Assembly (NCBI GenBank): GCA_007121015.1
Contig: SKMN01000039.1
Location: forward strand, 1 to 62,777
Source of the DNA: Coriobacteriia bacterium
Lineage (GTDB): Bacteria; Actinomycetota; Coriobacteriia; Anaerosomatales; SLCP01
Length of the DNA stretch: 62,777 nt
Direction: 5' to 3'
This document shows, piece by piece, positions 45,783-55,115 of the stretch; the first letter of the stretch is position 1, and each line of letters begins with the position of its first letter. A model generated the notes under the pieces. It was not told the DNA's origin and did not search any database. It saw only the letters and a list, made by a program, of their open reading frames with translations. The position numbers and the translations under genes were made by a program.

Positions 45783-46952
45783 TTAGCTCGCTGTATCGAT
45801 GTGTCGCGTCTGCCGCGCGCGGTCGATGACCCGCCGATACAGGTCGAGCATCTCGTCGGCGAGCAGACGTATGTCGTAGCGTGCCGCCTCGTCTCGTGCA
45901 CCGGAGCTCAGGCGGCGGCGCGTGTCGGCGTCGCAGGCGACATCTTCGATCCGCCGCGCGAGTGACTCCGTGTCGTTGTCCGCGAGGAGTCCGCTCACCC
46001 CCTCGACCACGATATCGCCTACCCCGGGTGACCGGACGCCCACGGTGGGTAGACCGGCCGCCGCGGCCTCGAGCACCACGAGCGGATGTACCTCCGAGAC
46101 CGATGCGGTCACGAAGAAGTCGCATGCAGCGAGGTGGTCGGGGACGAGTTCGTACGGTGTCGCGCCGGCGAACACGGTCCGCTCACCGAGTCCGCGCTTC
46201 GCAGCCGACTTCTCCGCGTCCTCGCGCTCCGGGCCATCACCTAACACGAGCAGGTGGAGATCGGGGCATCGTTCGATCGCGGCCTCGAACGCATCGATGA
46301 GCATGTCGATGTTCTTCTCACGTCCCACTCGGCCGAGGTAGACCATCACGGTGGCATCGCTCGGGAAGCCAAGGTCGGATTTGGAGCGAGGAGCACTCGG
46401 CCGGGCGAAGGGCTCGGTGTCGACGGCGTTGGGCACCACGATCGCCCGCGTCGTCACGCCAAAGGTCTCGAGCCACTCGGCTACGCCGGGCGACGGGGCG
46501 ATCACGAGGTCGACCTCCTCGGCGAAATCGGCGAGGTAGGACTTGAGGTAGCTCATGCGCATCTTGCGCGGCAGGAACCATGCGTAGGTGTCCGAGTAGA
46601 GGTCGTAGCGGGTGTGGTTGGTGAACACGACGGGGATGTCAGCGGGTCCGCAGTGTTTGAGCGCGAGGCGTCCGCTCACGAACGGATGGTGGACGTGGGC
46701 GACATCGAGCGTCTGGATGAGCTGTTTGGCGGTGGCGCTGTAGTCGATGCCGAACTGGTAGCCGGTATCGCCGACCTCGAGGCCCCACGAGCGGATGACG
46801 TTGGGCTCGCCGTCGTGGTAGCCCCTGTTGCCGAACGTGAACACGAACACCTCGTGACCGAGTTCCTCGAGGCGGTGTTTGTGCAGTGCGATGCAGTTGG
46901 TGACGCCGCTGATATGCGGCTTGTACATGTCGGCGAACATGCCGATGCGCAC
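45783..46952 (-). CDS. Glycosyltransferase family 4 (GT-B), glycolipid type
   Basis: 389 residues. MRIGMFADMYKPHISGVTNC and HVHHPFVSGRLALKH form the acceptor side; the nucleotide-sugar side has VYLGRVGREKNIDMLIDAFE and the E-X7-E motif SEVHPLVVLE followed by AAAAGLPTVG. The overall pattern resembles diacylglycerol or phosphatidyl-inositol sugar transferases that build membrane glycolipids; the exact donor is not readable. On the - strand GAGGAGGA precedes the ATG. Divergent from ychF across 103 nt. Confidence 0.9.
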   Translation of the reverse strand: MRIGMFADMYKPHISGVTNCIALHKHRLEELGHEVFVFTFGNRGYHDGEPNVIRSWGLEVGDTGYQFGIDYSATAKQLIQTLDVAHVHHPFVSGRLALKHCGPADIPVVFTNHTRYDLYSDTYAWFLPRKMRMSYLKSYLADFAEEVDLVIAPSPGVAEWLETFGVTTRAIVVPNAVDTEPFARPSAPRSKSDLGFPSDATVMVYLGRVGREKNIDMLIDAFEAAIERCPDLHLLVLGDGPEREDAEKSAAKRGLGERTVFAGATPYELVPDHLAACDFFVTASVSEVHPLVVLEAAAAGLPTVGVRSPGVGDIVVEGVSGLLADNDTESLARRIEDVACDADTRRRLSSGARDEAARYDIRLLADEMLDLYRRVIDRARQTRHIDTAS

Positions 46953-47055
46953 GAGTCCGTCCTCCTCGGATGTAGCGGTGACGAGTGCCGTCGAGTAGAG
47001 TGCGTACGGTACTTTCCCTCGTAACGCTATCAGTACCCACTCGAGGAGTCATCCC

Positions 47056-48120
47056 GTGGCGCTTTCCATCGGCATAGTCGGCCTGCCCAACGTCGGGAAA
47101 TCGACGCTGTTCACCGCGCTCACCCGCAAGGGGGGTGTGGCTGCGAACTACCCGTTCGCGACCATCGAGCCCAATGTAGGAGTGGTACCCGTGCCCGACC
47201 AGCGGCTCGACCGGCTAGCCGAGATCGTGCAGCCCCAGCGCGTGGTGCCCGCTACCGTCGAGTTCGTGGACATCGCCGGACTCGTCCGGGGCGCCAACGA
47301 GGGTGAAGGACTCGGTAACCAGTTCCTCGCCAACATCAGGGAGACCGACGCGATAGCCGAGGTCGTCCGCTACTTCTCCGACCCCGATGTCGTGCACGTC
47401 GAGGGCCGGGTCGATCCGGCCGGGGATGTGGAGACGATCAAGACCGAGCTCGTGCTGGCAGACCTCGCGACGGTCGAGCGCGCGCTGCCCAGGCTCGAGA
47501 AGGATGCCAAGCGCGACCCGTCGCTAGCTGCCAAGATCGTGGCCGTCGAGCGGGTGCACGAGTGGCTCGCTGCCGGTCACCGGGCGGGACGGATGGAGAT
47601 GACGGACGCCGTTCGTGCCCACCTGCGCGACCTCCACCTTCTCACGGCCAAGCCGATGCTCTACGTCGCTAACGTTGACGAGGACCGGCTCCATGCCGAC
47701 CTCGCCCCAATCGATGGCATGAAGCCCGTCAGGATCTGCGCGAAGGTCGAGGCCGACCTCGCCGAACTAGAGCCCGACGAGGCGGCCGAGTACCTTGGCG
47801 CACTCGGCCTCTCCGAACCCGGGCTCGACTCGCTTGTCCGGGAGGCGTACCGGCTCCTCGGCTTGCAAAGCTTCTTCACCGCAGGCGAGAAGGACGTCAG
47901 GGCATGGACGCTGCCTGTCGGCGCGAAGGCTCCGCAGGCCGCAGGCGTCATCCATACCGATTTCGAGCGTGGCTTCATCAAGGCCGAGGTGATCGCTTAC
48001 GACGACTGCGACACTTTCGGTGGAGAAGCCGGTGCGCGTGCCGCCGGCAAGCTGCGCATCGAGGGCAAGGACTACGTCGTGGCCGAGGGCGACGTCATCC
48101 ACTTCCGGTTCAACGTCTAG
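47056..48120 (+). CDS. ychF: Ribosome-binding ATPase/GTPase YchF
   Basis: 354 residues. Obg-related P-loop protein that binds ribosomes and prefers ATP. G1 GLPNVGKST (9-17), G3-type DIAGLVRGANEGEGLGNQF, and the family-specific N-V-D-E in place of N-K-x-D (YVANVDED). C-terminal TGS/DUF933 domain with DFERGFIKAEVIAYDD and the ending DVIHFRFNV. GTG 47056 follows CGAGGAG. A divergent paralog lies 6 kb downstream. Confidence 0.95.
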   Translation: MALSIGIVGLPNVGKSTLFTALTRKGGVAANYPFATIEPNVGVVPVPDQRLDRLAEIVQPQRVVPATVEFVDIAGLVRGANEGEGLGNQFLANIRETDAIAEVVRYFSDPDVVHVEGRVDPAGDVETIKTELVLADLATVERALPRLEKDAKRDPSLAAKIVAVERVHEWLAAGHRAGRMEMTDAVRAHLRDLHLLTAKPMLYVANVDEDRLHADLAPIDGMKPVRICAKVEADLAELEPDEAAEYLGALGLSEPGLDSLVREAYRLLGLQSFFTAGEKDVRAWTLPVGAKAPQAAGVIHTDFERGFIKAEVIAYDDCDTFGGEAGARAAGKLRIEGKDYVVAEGDVIHFRFNV

Positions 48121-48200
48121 CCCGGACCTCCGTGCACGCCGTTTCGAACTGGAGTATCCTGAAGGGCGGCACCGAAGCGTACGCCGAATCGGGGGATCCA

Positions 48201-48599
48201 ATGAGTGCGAGTCTGAGGGTGGCCATCATCGGCGGGAGCGAAACTGCCCGGCAACTGATCGCCGACTTCCTTTCGCGCCCTTTCATCGACCTCGTTGCCG
48301 TCGTCGACTTGAGCGAGGCAAGCCCCGGGGCCACAGCGGCCAAGCGGGCGGGCGTGCAGTTCATGAACGATATCAAGCAACTCGGCGACGTGGACCCTGC
48401 TCCCGACATCATCGTCGACGTGTGCGGTAGACCGCACGTGAAGCCGACCCTCGCCGTCACGTTCCCGGATGACGGACGGGAACGCCCGGTCATCGTCCAC
48501 GACCTCGTCGCCCGCCTCGTGCTCAGCCTGGCCGCAGATTCGCTCATGCTCGCGCCGGAGTGCCCGCCGGAACCACACCCCGAGGTGCAGGCCGGCTAG
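48201..48599 (+). CDS. Small Rossmann-fold protein, NAD-binding-domain-like
   Basis: 132 residues. Begins MSASLRVAIIGGSETARQLI, a dinucleotide-binding strand-loop-helix with G-G-S-E-T instead of GxGxxG, then a second strand ending in an acidic residue (VAVVDLSEASPGATAAKRAG) and IIVDVCGRPHV. It is like the N-terminal half of homoserine/aspartate dehydrogenases or of Rossmann sensor domains seen next to histidine kinases, but there is no second domain. Function unknown; it might bind a nucleotide as a sensor. GGGGGA precedes ATG 48201. Convergent, 1 nt from the amidase stop. Confidence 0.75.
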   Translation: MSASLRVAIIGGSETARQLIADFLSRPFIDLVAVVDLSEASPGATAAKRAGVQFMNDIKQLGDVDPAPDIIVDVCGRPHVKPTLAVTFPDDGRERPVIVHDLVARLVLSLAADSLMLAPECPPEPHPEVQAG

Positions 48600-48600
48600 T

Positions 48601-50271
48601 CTAGCGCGCGAAGCCTTTGCGGACCATCCAGTCCATCTGGTACGTGACCGCTGCCGGCCCGCCCACCACGGTGGGATCGGCGATGCGGGACCGGTTCATG
48701 TGCAGGAACTCGCGCGTGTACGGTGAGAGGTAGCGTTCGCCTACGAGGAGCACGGGGCGTCGGCTCTTCGAGGCGAACGTCGCCGCGGTCAGCGCGTCGG
48801 GGAACGCAGTCGCTCTGGCGACGATCGGGTCGAGGCTGCCCGAACCGCCGAACCTCGACACGACCGCAAGGTTCGTGCGGTAGCGGTCGGGACCCCATGT
48901 GCGTACGACCGGAGCTGTCGCACGAAGTTCACCCTCTACCTGCTGGCTCACCGCTGCCGTCCCGCCTATGAGCTCGAAGCGTGTGATGCGCGATGCGTTC
49001 TCGGCGATGAATGCCCGGGTAGCGGGTGGCACCGAGGTGGGCTCGACGAGGAGGATCGGTACACCATCGGCTCCAGCGTACGAGCCGATGGAGAGCGCGT
49101 CTGCGTACTCTCGGCCCGATGCGACGAAGACGCGGCCGTCAGTGGGGACGCCTACGTGCCGAGCGATGTCGGCGGCGGTGTCGAAGCGCCCCTCGCCCGA
49201 GAACCGCTCGACATCTACCGTGGCCGGGTCACGTCCCGTCGCGCCGACGGCGGCGGCGACGGTGCGTGTCGACAGGACGCTCTCGCCACCGAGTATCACG
49301 ATCCGCGTCGGTCTCTGCGATGCGAGGTGGTCGCGCGTCGCGGGCGGGAGCCAGTTCTTCTCCGCGAGCAGGAGCGGGGCGTCGATGCGTCTGGAGAGCG
49401 GCGTCCCGGCGAGCGAATCGGGCCAGTCGAGGCCGGACGCCAGGATGACGGTGGACCCGGACGTACCCCAGCCGCGTTGGGCGACGAGGGTCGCGGTCTC
49501 GTAGCGGTCGTTGCCGGCGATGCGCGGGTAGACCGGTCCGAAGGGGTCGGTCGCAAGGAACCTGTCGATGCCGCGAGCGATGGCTACCGCGGCTTTGCGC
49601 TGGAACGAGGGACTCGTGAGGAGACCGCGTTCGGTGCTGTTGCTCATGAAGCCGGTCTCGACGAGGATCGCGGGCATGTTCGACCAGCGCAACACGTAGA
49701 ACTGAGCGGTCTTCACTCCCCGGTCGTTGAGCCCGGTCTCCTTGATGTACTCCTGTTGCACGTACGTCGCCAGCTGGGCCGAGAGGAGTCGGTCGGTGGT
49801 GCTCAGGTTGGACCAGTAGGTCTCGGCGCCGCGGGCGGAGGTGCTCGTCGCCGCGTTGGCGTGGATCGATACGAAGACGTCAGCTCCCCACGAGTTCGCG
49901 AGGTCGCAACGTGCTTGGAGGTCATCGCGGAGGGTGTAGGTGCCGTCGGGGGCGTAGCGCCACTGGTCGTTGATGTAGTTCCATGTCGGGATGTCGTGTC
50001 CGACGACCACCGTGTCCGATCGCCGGCTCATCGCGGTCTCGTGCCCGCGAGCGCGCAGCTGGCGGTCGAGCTCGAGCGAGATAGCGAGCGCGATGTCCGA
50101 CTCCTTGATGTCGTCGTACGTCGCACCCGGGAACCTGCCACCGTGCCCGGGGTCGACGAAGACGCGTCCAGCGAACACCTGGGCAGGTAGGCAGAGGATG
50201 ACGGCGAGCAGGACGGCCGCGATGCCGAGCGCTCGCGCACGACGGCCGAGTGGCTGTGGTGTAGGCTGCAT
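48601..50271 (-). CDS. Secreted N-acetylmuramoyl-L-alanine amidase with CW_binding_2 repeats
   Basis: 556 residues. Signal peptide about 1-34 (GIAAVLLAVILCLPAQVFAG). Amidase_3 catalytic domain about 36-240: zinc ligands in DPGHGG, the Glu of IKESDIAL and SIHANA, and catalytic Glu in VETGFMSN. Three cell-wall-binding repeats follow (about 250-556), with IAGNDRYETA, FSGEGRFDTA and WGPDRYRTN openings. It cuts the amide bond between MurNAc and the stem peptide, acting in wall turnover or cell separation. Same wall-binding module type as the protein at 41,356. Confidence 0.94.
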   Translation of the reverse strand: MQPTPQPLGRRARALGIAAVLLAVILCLPAQVFAGRVFVDPGHGGRFPGATYDDIKESDIALAISLELDRQLRARGHETAMSRRSDTVVVGHDIPTWNYINDQWRYAPDGTYTLRDDLQARCDLANSWGADVFVSIHANAATSTSARGAETYWSNLSTTDRLLSAQLATYVQQEYIKETGLNDRGVKTAQFYVLRWSNMPAILVETGFMSNSTERGLLTSPSFQRKAAVAIARGIDRFLATDPFGPVYPRIAGNDRYETATLVAQRGWGTSGSTVILASGLDWPDSLAGTPLSRRIDAPLLLAEKNWLPPATRDHLASQRPTRIVILGGESVLSTRTVAAAVGATGRDPATVDVERFSGEGRFDTAADIARHVGVPTDGRVFVASGREYADALSIGSYAGADGVPILLVEPTSVPPATRAFIAENASRITRFELIGGTAAVSQQVEGELRATAPVVRTWGPDRYRTNLAVVSRFGGSGSLDPIVARATAFPDALTAATFASKSRRPVLLVGERYLSPYTREFLHMNRSRIADPTVVGGPAAVTYQMDWMVRKGFAR

Positions 50272-50350
50272 GTCTCCGGTCGTCTTCTTTCGCGGACCGA
50301 CGCGTCACGATGCTCCGGGCCAAAAAGTTGCACCATCTATTCTCCAACGG

Positions 50351-50379
50351 TTCACGCATCGGGTCAAACCGCCTAGAAT
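50351..50379 (+). promoter_or_regulatory. guaB3 promoter
   Basis: TTCACG (50351-50356), 17 nt, TAGAAT (50374-50379). The -10 is the same hexamer as at groES. Transcription would start near 50,386. Confidence 0.6.
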
Positions 50380-50391
50380 ACAGGCACCCCT

Positions 50392-50408
50392 GACCCCGGA
50401 CCGGGGTC
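50392..50408 (+). other. Perfect palindrome in the guaB3 leader
   Basis: GACCCCGG-A-CCGGGGTC spans 50392-50408, a 17-nt near-perfect inverted repeat a few bases after the predicted transcription start and 39 nt before the gene. It could be an operator or a short RNA hairpin. Confidence 0.4.
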
Positions 50409-50446
50409 CCGGTATTCACGATGATATGAGGAGGCGGCGAGAGCGC

Positions 50447-51628
50447 ATGGAGATCGAGATCGGACGTGGCAAGACCGCTCGCAGAGCGTACGGTTTCGAC
50501 GACGTGGCCATCGTGCCCTCCCGGCGTACGCGCGACCCGCGCGACGTCGACATCACCTGGACGTTCAACTTCCGTGGTACGGACCACACCTTCCCGCTCC
50601 CGGTGCTCGCCTCGGCGATGGACGGCGTGGTCGACCCGGCGTTCGCCGTCACGATGGGTAAGCTGGGTGGTCTCGCAGTCCTCAACCTCGAGGGTATCCA
50701 GACCCGCTACGAGGACCCCGCACCGCAGCTCGATGCCATCGCGTCGTTCGGGCACGAGGAAGCCACCGCCAAGATGCAGGACATCTACGCTGCCGAGCAG
50801 GTCAAACCGGAACTCATCACGCAGCGCATCAAGGAGATCAAGGACGGGGGCGTGGTTGCGGCCGCCTCGCTCACCCCGCAGAACGTCGAGCGCTACATCG
50901 AGCCTGCGCTCGTCGGCGGGCTCGATATCCTCGTCATCCAGGGCACGGTCGTCTCGGCCGAGCACAAGTCGAGCTACGATGAGCCGCTGGACCTCAACAC
51001 GTTCGTGCGCGACCTCGAGATCCCGTGCATCATCGGCGGGTGTTGCAGCTACCAGGGCGCATTGCATCTCATGCGGGCGGGCGCTATCGGCGTGCTCGTA
51101 GGTGTGGGCCCCGGCCATGCGTGCACGTCGCGCCGCGTGCTTGGCATCGGCGTTCCGCAGTGCACTGCAGTTGCTGACGCCGCAGCCGCCCGGATGCGCC
51201 ACCTTGACGAGACTGGCATCTATAGTCACGTCATCGCCGACGGCGGCATGCGCACCGGCGGTGATCTCGCCAAGGCGATCGCGGTGGGCGCCGATGCCAC
51301 CATGATCGGCTCACCCCTCGCGGCGGCTGCCGAGGCCCCCGGTCGCGGCTATCACTGGGGCATGGCGACGTTCCACCCCGACCTGCCGCGAGGGACCCGC
51401 GTCCACGCGGGTCAGAGGGGCACGCTCGAAGAGATCCTCCTCGGCCCGGCGCGTCAGAACGACGGTACGCTGAACCTGCTCGGGGGTTTGCGCACCTCGA
51501 TGGCGACGACAGGCTACGAGAACCTCAAGACCTTCCAGAAGGCCGAGGTCATGGTCGCACCCGCGCTGCAGACCGAGGGCAAGGCTCTTCAGCAGTCGCA
51601 GGGCGTGGGCATGGGCCGCTGTGAGTAG
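50447..51628 (+). CDS. guaB3: GuaB3-family IMP dehydrogenase-related protein
   Basis: 393 residues. TIM-barrel of the IMPDH/GMP reductase superfamily without the CBS insert. It has the catalytic loop GPGHACTSRRVLGIGVPQ with Cys226, and VIADGGMRTGGDLAKAIAVG. The early FDDVAIVPSRRTRDPRDVDI and the gene pair guaB3-guaA match the GuaB3 group common in actinobacteria; reaction reported for the group is uncertain (IMP dehydrogenase or GMP reductase-like). ATG 50447 is chosen; an in-frame ATG at 50426 would add RRRRER and lacks a ribosome-binding site. Confidence 0.93.
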   Translation: MEIEIGRGKTARRAYGFDDVAIVPSRRTRDPRDVDITWTFNFRGTDHTFPLPVLASAMDGVVDPAFAVTMGKLGGLAVLNLEGIQTRYEDPAPQLDAIASFGHEEATAKMQDIYAAEQVKPELITQRIKEIKDGGVVAAASLTPQNVERYIEPALVGGLDILVIQGTVVSAEHKSSYDEPLDLNTFVRDLEIPCIIGGCCSYQGALHLMRAGAIGVLVGVGPGHACTSRRVLGIGVPQCTAVADAAAARMRHLDETGIYSHVIADGGMRTGGDLAKAIAVGADATMIGSPLAAAAEAPGRGYHWGMATFHPDLPRGTRVHAGQRGTLEEILLGPARQNDGTLNLLGGLRTSMATTGYENLKTFQKAEVMVAPALQTEGKALQQSQGVGMGRCE

Positions 51629-51637
51629 GGCGGACGA

Positions 51638-53191
51638 GTGACCACCTCCTACCACGAGCAGCAGCCGACCGTCCTCGTCTTCGACTTCGGCGCGCAGTAC
51701 GCGCAGCTCATCGCTCGGCGCGTACGCGAAGCGCGCGTGTACAGCGAGATCGTCCCGTACGACATCCCGGCGGCGGAGGTCGCACGGCGTGCGCCGACGG
51801 CGATCATCCTCTCCGGCGGACCGGCGAGCGTCTATGCGGAGAACGCGCCGCACATGGACCCGGCCGTGCTCGATCTCGGCATCCCCGTGCTAGGGTTCTG
51901 CTACGGGATCCAGGAGATGGCGCTCCACCTCGGCGGGGGGATCCCCCGCACCGACATCGGCGAGTACGGTTTCGCCGAGCTCGAGGTCGTGGAGCCCGAG
52001 TGCCGCCTTCTCGAGGGTGTGCCCGAGCGCAGCCAGGTGTGGATGAGCCACCGCGACAGCGTCGGCACGGCGCCTGCGGGCTTCTCGGTCACCGCGCGCA
52101 CCGCGACCACCGCGGTCGCCGCGATGGAGGACCCGGCTCGCAAGCTCTACGCTACCCAGTTCCACCCCGAGGTCGCCCACACCGAGTTCGGGCAGGAGAT
52201 CATCAAGAACTTCCTCCACACGATCGCGGAGATACCGCCGGTCTGGACGATGGTCAACATCATCGACGAGACCGTCGAACAGGTGCGCGAGATGGTCGGG
52301 AGCGACCGTGTCATCTGCGGGCTTTCAGGAGGCGTCGACTCGAGCGTGGTCGCCGCGATCCTTCACCGGGCGATCGGCGATCAGCTCACGTGCGTGTTCG
52401 TCGACCACGGGCTGCTGCGCTTGAACGAGGCCGAGGAGGTCGTGCGGGTCTTCCGCGACCAGTTCCACGTCGACCTCGTGCACGTCGAGGCCGAGGGGCG
52501 CTACCTCACCAAGCTCGCCGGCGTGACCGACCCGGAGGAGAAGCGCCGGATCATCGGCGAGGAGTTCTGGCAGGTCTTCTTCGAGGAGGCCACGCGTCTT
52601 AAGGGCGTCAAGTGGCTCGCGCAGGGCACGCTCTACCCCGACGTCATCGAGTCCGGCTCCAAGACCGCCGCGAAGATCAAGAGCCACCACAACCTCATCC
52701 CGTTCCCTGAGGGTGTGCACTTCGACCTCATCGAGCCGCTCAAGGCGCTCTTCAAAGACGAGGTGCGAGCTGTCGGTGCGGAACTCGGCCTGCCGGACGA
52801 GATCGTGCACCGCCAGCCGTTCCCTGGACCGGGACTCGCCGTGCGCATCATCGGCGGCATCACCCATGAGAAGCTCGAACTGTTGCGTGCAGCCGACGCG
52901 ATCGTGCGCGAGGAGATCCTCGCGTGGGACCGCGATCGCACCGTGTGGCAGTACTTCGCGGTGCTGCCCGACATCCGCAGCGTGGGCGTGATGGGTGACG
53001 AGCGCACGTACGGCCACCCGATCATCGTGCGCGCGGTCGCCTCGGCGGATGCGATGACCGCCGACTGGGCACGCTTGCCGCACGACCTGCTCGCACGCAT
53101 GAGCAACCGCATCATCAACGAGGTCGACGGCATCAACCGTGTGGCCTACGACATCACGAGCAAGCCGCCCGGCACGATCGAGTGGGAGTAG
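51638..53191 (+). CDS. guaA: GMP synthase (glutamine-hydrolysing)
   Basis: 517 residues. Makes GMP from XMP, ATP and glutamine. Glutamine amidotransferase domain about 10-205 with nucleophile Cys88 in [14 protein letters not shown] and the H-x-E in [14 protein letters not shown] pyrophosphatase P-loop [14 protein letters not shown]-terminal dimerisation domain ending [21 protein letters not shown] 51638, 9 nt after guaB3. Confidence 0.97.
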   Translation: MTTSYHEQQPTVLVFDFGAQYAQLIARRVREARVYSEIVPYDIPAAEVARRAPTAIILSGGPASVYAENAPHMDPAVLDLGIPVLGFCYGIQEMALHLGGGIPRTDIGEYGFAELEVVEPECRLLEGVPERSQVWMSHRDSVGTAPAGFSVTARTATTAVAAMEDPARKLYATQFHPEVAHTEFGQEIIKNFLHTIAEIPPVWTMVNIIDETVEQVREMVGSDRVICGLSGGVDSSVVAAILHRAIGDQLTCVFVDHGLLRLNEAEEVVRVFRDQFHVDLVHVEAEGRYLTKLAGVTDPEEKRRIIGEEFWQVFFEEATRLKGVKWLAQGTLYPDVIESGSKTAAKIKSHHNLIPFPEGVHFDLIEPLKALFKDEVRAVGAELGLPDEIVHRQPFPGPGLAVRIIGGITHEKLELLRAADAIVREEILAWDRDRTVWQYFAVLPDIRSVGVMGDERTYGHPIIVRAVASADAMTADWARLPHDLLARMSNRIINEVDGINRVAYDITSKPPGTIEWE

Positions 53192-53237
53192 GCCGCTCCG
53201 GCGCACCATCTCCATCGGACGGATAGGTGAGGCAGGG

Positions 53238-54278
53238 ATGAAGATCGGGCTCGTCGGCTTCGCCGGCTCGGGCAAGACCACGGTGTTCAACACGATGACC
53301 GGACTCGACGTACCGGTCGGGTACGGCGGCGAGGTGCGCCTCGGCACCGTGCGCGTGCCCGACGAGCGGATCGACCGGCTCTCGGCTATGTTCGATCCGA
53401 AGAAGACCACGTACGCCGAGATGACCTTCTGCGACGTTCCCGGCGAGCACGGAGCGGAGCGCGCGGGTCTTTCGACGCGTGCGCTCGTGACGATCCGCGA
53501 GCAGGAGGCGCTCGCGCTCGTGCTCCGCGACTTCGACAACCCGGCTGTCGAGGGCGATGCGGACCCGCTCCGCGACCTGAACGCGTTTTCCGACGAGTGT
53601 ATCCTCGCCGATCTGGCGATCATCGAGGGGTTGCTCGCTCGGGCGCGCAAGGAGAATCTGCCGCCGGTCGAGCGCGGTCGCCTCGAGCGGATGCAGTCGG
53701 TGCTCGAGGACGGGCGGCCGCTGCGCACGCTCGCTGCCGATGAGCTCGACCGAAGCCAGCTCAAAGGCTATCAGCTGCTGACCGACCGTCCGCTGCTCGT
53801 TGTGGTGAACCGGGACGAGGACCGTGCCGCCGAGCCGCTTCCGGATGATCTCGATGCGCGCCTCCGCGAACTCGGCGCCGCGGGCTTGGCGCTTTCGGCG
53901 AGCGTCGAGGCGGAGATCGCGTCGCTCGACGCCGAGGACCAGGCCGCCTTCCTCGAGGACCTCGGGGTCGCCGAACCCGCGCTCGCACGCTTCATCCGGG
54001 CCGCATACGGGCTGCTCGACCTCATCAGCTTCTTCACGGTCGGCGAGGACGAGGTGCGCGCGTGGACGATAGCGCGCGGGACGACCGCCCGTGTGGCCGC
54101 CGGGAAGATCCACTCCGACCTCGAACGAGGCTTCATCCGGGCGGAGGTCATGCCCTACGACGTGTTCATCGAGCACGGGAGCGAGCACGCCGTCAAAGAG
54201 GCGGGCCTGCTGCGCGTCGAGGGCAAAGACTACATCGTCGCAGACGGCGACATACTTCACGTCCGCTTCAACGTGTAG
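53238..54278 (+). CDS. Divergent YchF-like P-loop GTPase/ATPase (second paralog)
   Basis: 346 residues. Same architecture as YchF: P-loop GFAGSGKTT (7-15) where YchF has PNVGKST, G3-like CDVPGEHGAERAGLSTRA, base-specificity N-R-D-E (VVVNRDED), and the C-terminal TGS/DUF933 block with HSDLERGFIRAEVMPYDVFI ending GDILHVRFNV. Clearly related to, but distinct from, the ychF at 47,056, with no match at the switch regions. ATG 53238 is chosen because the protein starts MKIGLVGFAGSGKT; frame opens earlier inside guaA. Role unknown; perhaps ribosome-associated. Confidence 0.88.
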   Translation: MKIGLVGFAGSGKTTVFNTMTGLDVPVGYGGEVRLGTVRVPDERIDRLSAMFDPKKTTYAEMTFCDVPGEHGAERAGLSTRALVTIREQEALALVLRDFDNPAVEGDADPLRDLNAFSDECILADLAIIEGLLARARKENLPPVERGRLERMQSVLEDGRPLRTLAADELDRSQLKGYQLLTDRPLLVVVNRDEDRAAEPLPDDLDARLRELGAAGLALSASVEAEIASLDAEDQAAFLEDLGVAEPALARFIRAAYGLLDLISFFTVGEDEVRAWTIARGTTARVAAGKIHSDLERGFIRAEVMPYDVFIEHGSEHAVKEAGLLRVEGKDYIVADGDILHVRFNV

Positions 54279-54315
54279 GGTCTTCGCCGCGCATCTCGTC
54301 GGCACTCTTCATCCG

Positions 54316-54345
54316 TTCACCGCGTGGGTAGGAACTCGGTATACG
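54316..54345 (+). promoter_or_regulatory. Possible promoter of the hydrolase gene
   Basis: TTCACC (54316-54321), 18 nt, TATACG (54340-54345), in the 95-nt gap before the gene at 54,374. Moderate matches only. Confidence 0.4.
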
Positions 54346-54373
54346 GAAGGGAGATGGACGAGGGGGCTCGAGC

Positions 54374-54991
54374 ATGCGTATACCGATAGGACGTGTCCAG
54401 CTCGAAGGGGAACTTCAGGCCACACCCGACAGTCGAGGCATCATCGTGTTCGCACACGGGAGCGGGTCGTCGCGCTTGAGCCCGCGCAATCGGCAGGTGG
54501 CCGAGTACCTGCGATCCAGCGGTGATTTCGGGACCCTGCTGTTCGACCTGCTGACGCCCGAGGAGGACAGGGACTACGAGCGGCGGTTCGACATCTCACT
54601 GCTGGCGGAGAGGCTTGTCGCGGTGACCGACTGGTTACGTCAGCAGCATGGAGAGGTCGCGCCGGCGATAGGTTACTTCGGAGCCAGTACGGGTGCGGCC
54701 GCAGCACTGGTGGCCGCGTCGAGGCGGGATGACATAGCGGCGGTGGTGAGCAGGGGAGGACGGCCCGATCTCGCAGGGGAGGCGCTCAAGGGCGTCAAAG
54801 CGCCCACGCTACTCATCGTCGGGGGCGCCGACGCGCAGGTGATCGGCCTCAACGAGGCAGCGATGTCGAGTATGCCGGGAACCGTCGAGCTCGCCATCGT
54901 GCCGCACGCCACCCACCTTTTCGAGGAGCCGGGAGCCCTCGAGGAAGTCTCGCGGCTTGCGCGGGTATGGTTCGAACGCTATCTGACGTGA
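54374..54991 (+). CDS. Alpha/beta hydrolase, dienelactone-hydrolase-like
   Basis: 205 residues, cytoplasmic. Oxyanion-region IIVFAHGSGSSRLSPRNRQV, nucleophile elbow G-A-S-T-G in GYFGASTGAAAAL, and general-base histidine in PHATHLFEEP. The late acid is probably the Asp of IVGGADAQVIG. This short family is widespread and its substrate is not known; in other genomes it is sometimes fused to a phosphoribosyltransferase. ATG 54374 with GAGGGGG upstream. Confidence 0.88.
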   Translation: MRIPIGRVQLEGELQATPDSRGIIVFAHGSGSSRLSPRNRQVAEYLRSSGDFGTLLFDLLTPEEDRDYERRFDISLLAERLVAVTDWLRQQHGEVAPAIGYFGASTGAAAALVAASRRDDIAAVVSRGGRPDLAGEALKGVKAPTLLIVGGADAQVIGLNEAAMSSMPGTVELAIVPHATHLFEEPGALEEVSRLARVWFERYLT

Positions 54992-55055
54992 GCGGAGATC
55001 GGGCGCCCGGCAGGTAGCGGTCGGTCGTCCGGCTAGCATGACAGGCGAGTCGATG

Positions 55056-55061
55056 TACAAT
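55056..55061 (+). promoter_or_regulatory. -10 box before the chorismate mutase gene
   Basis: TACAAT, 55 nt before the ATG at 55,116. The -35 region (CTAGCA at 55033-55038, 17-nt spacer) is poor. Confidence 0.4.
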
Positions 55062-55115
55062 ACCCAGACACCGCGAGCCCGCGGTGCGGTTCGACCACAC
55101 AAGGGGGAACTCGAG

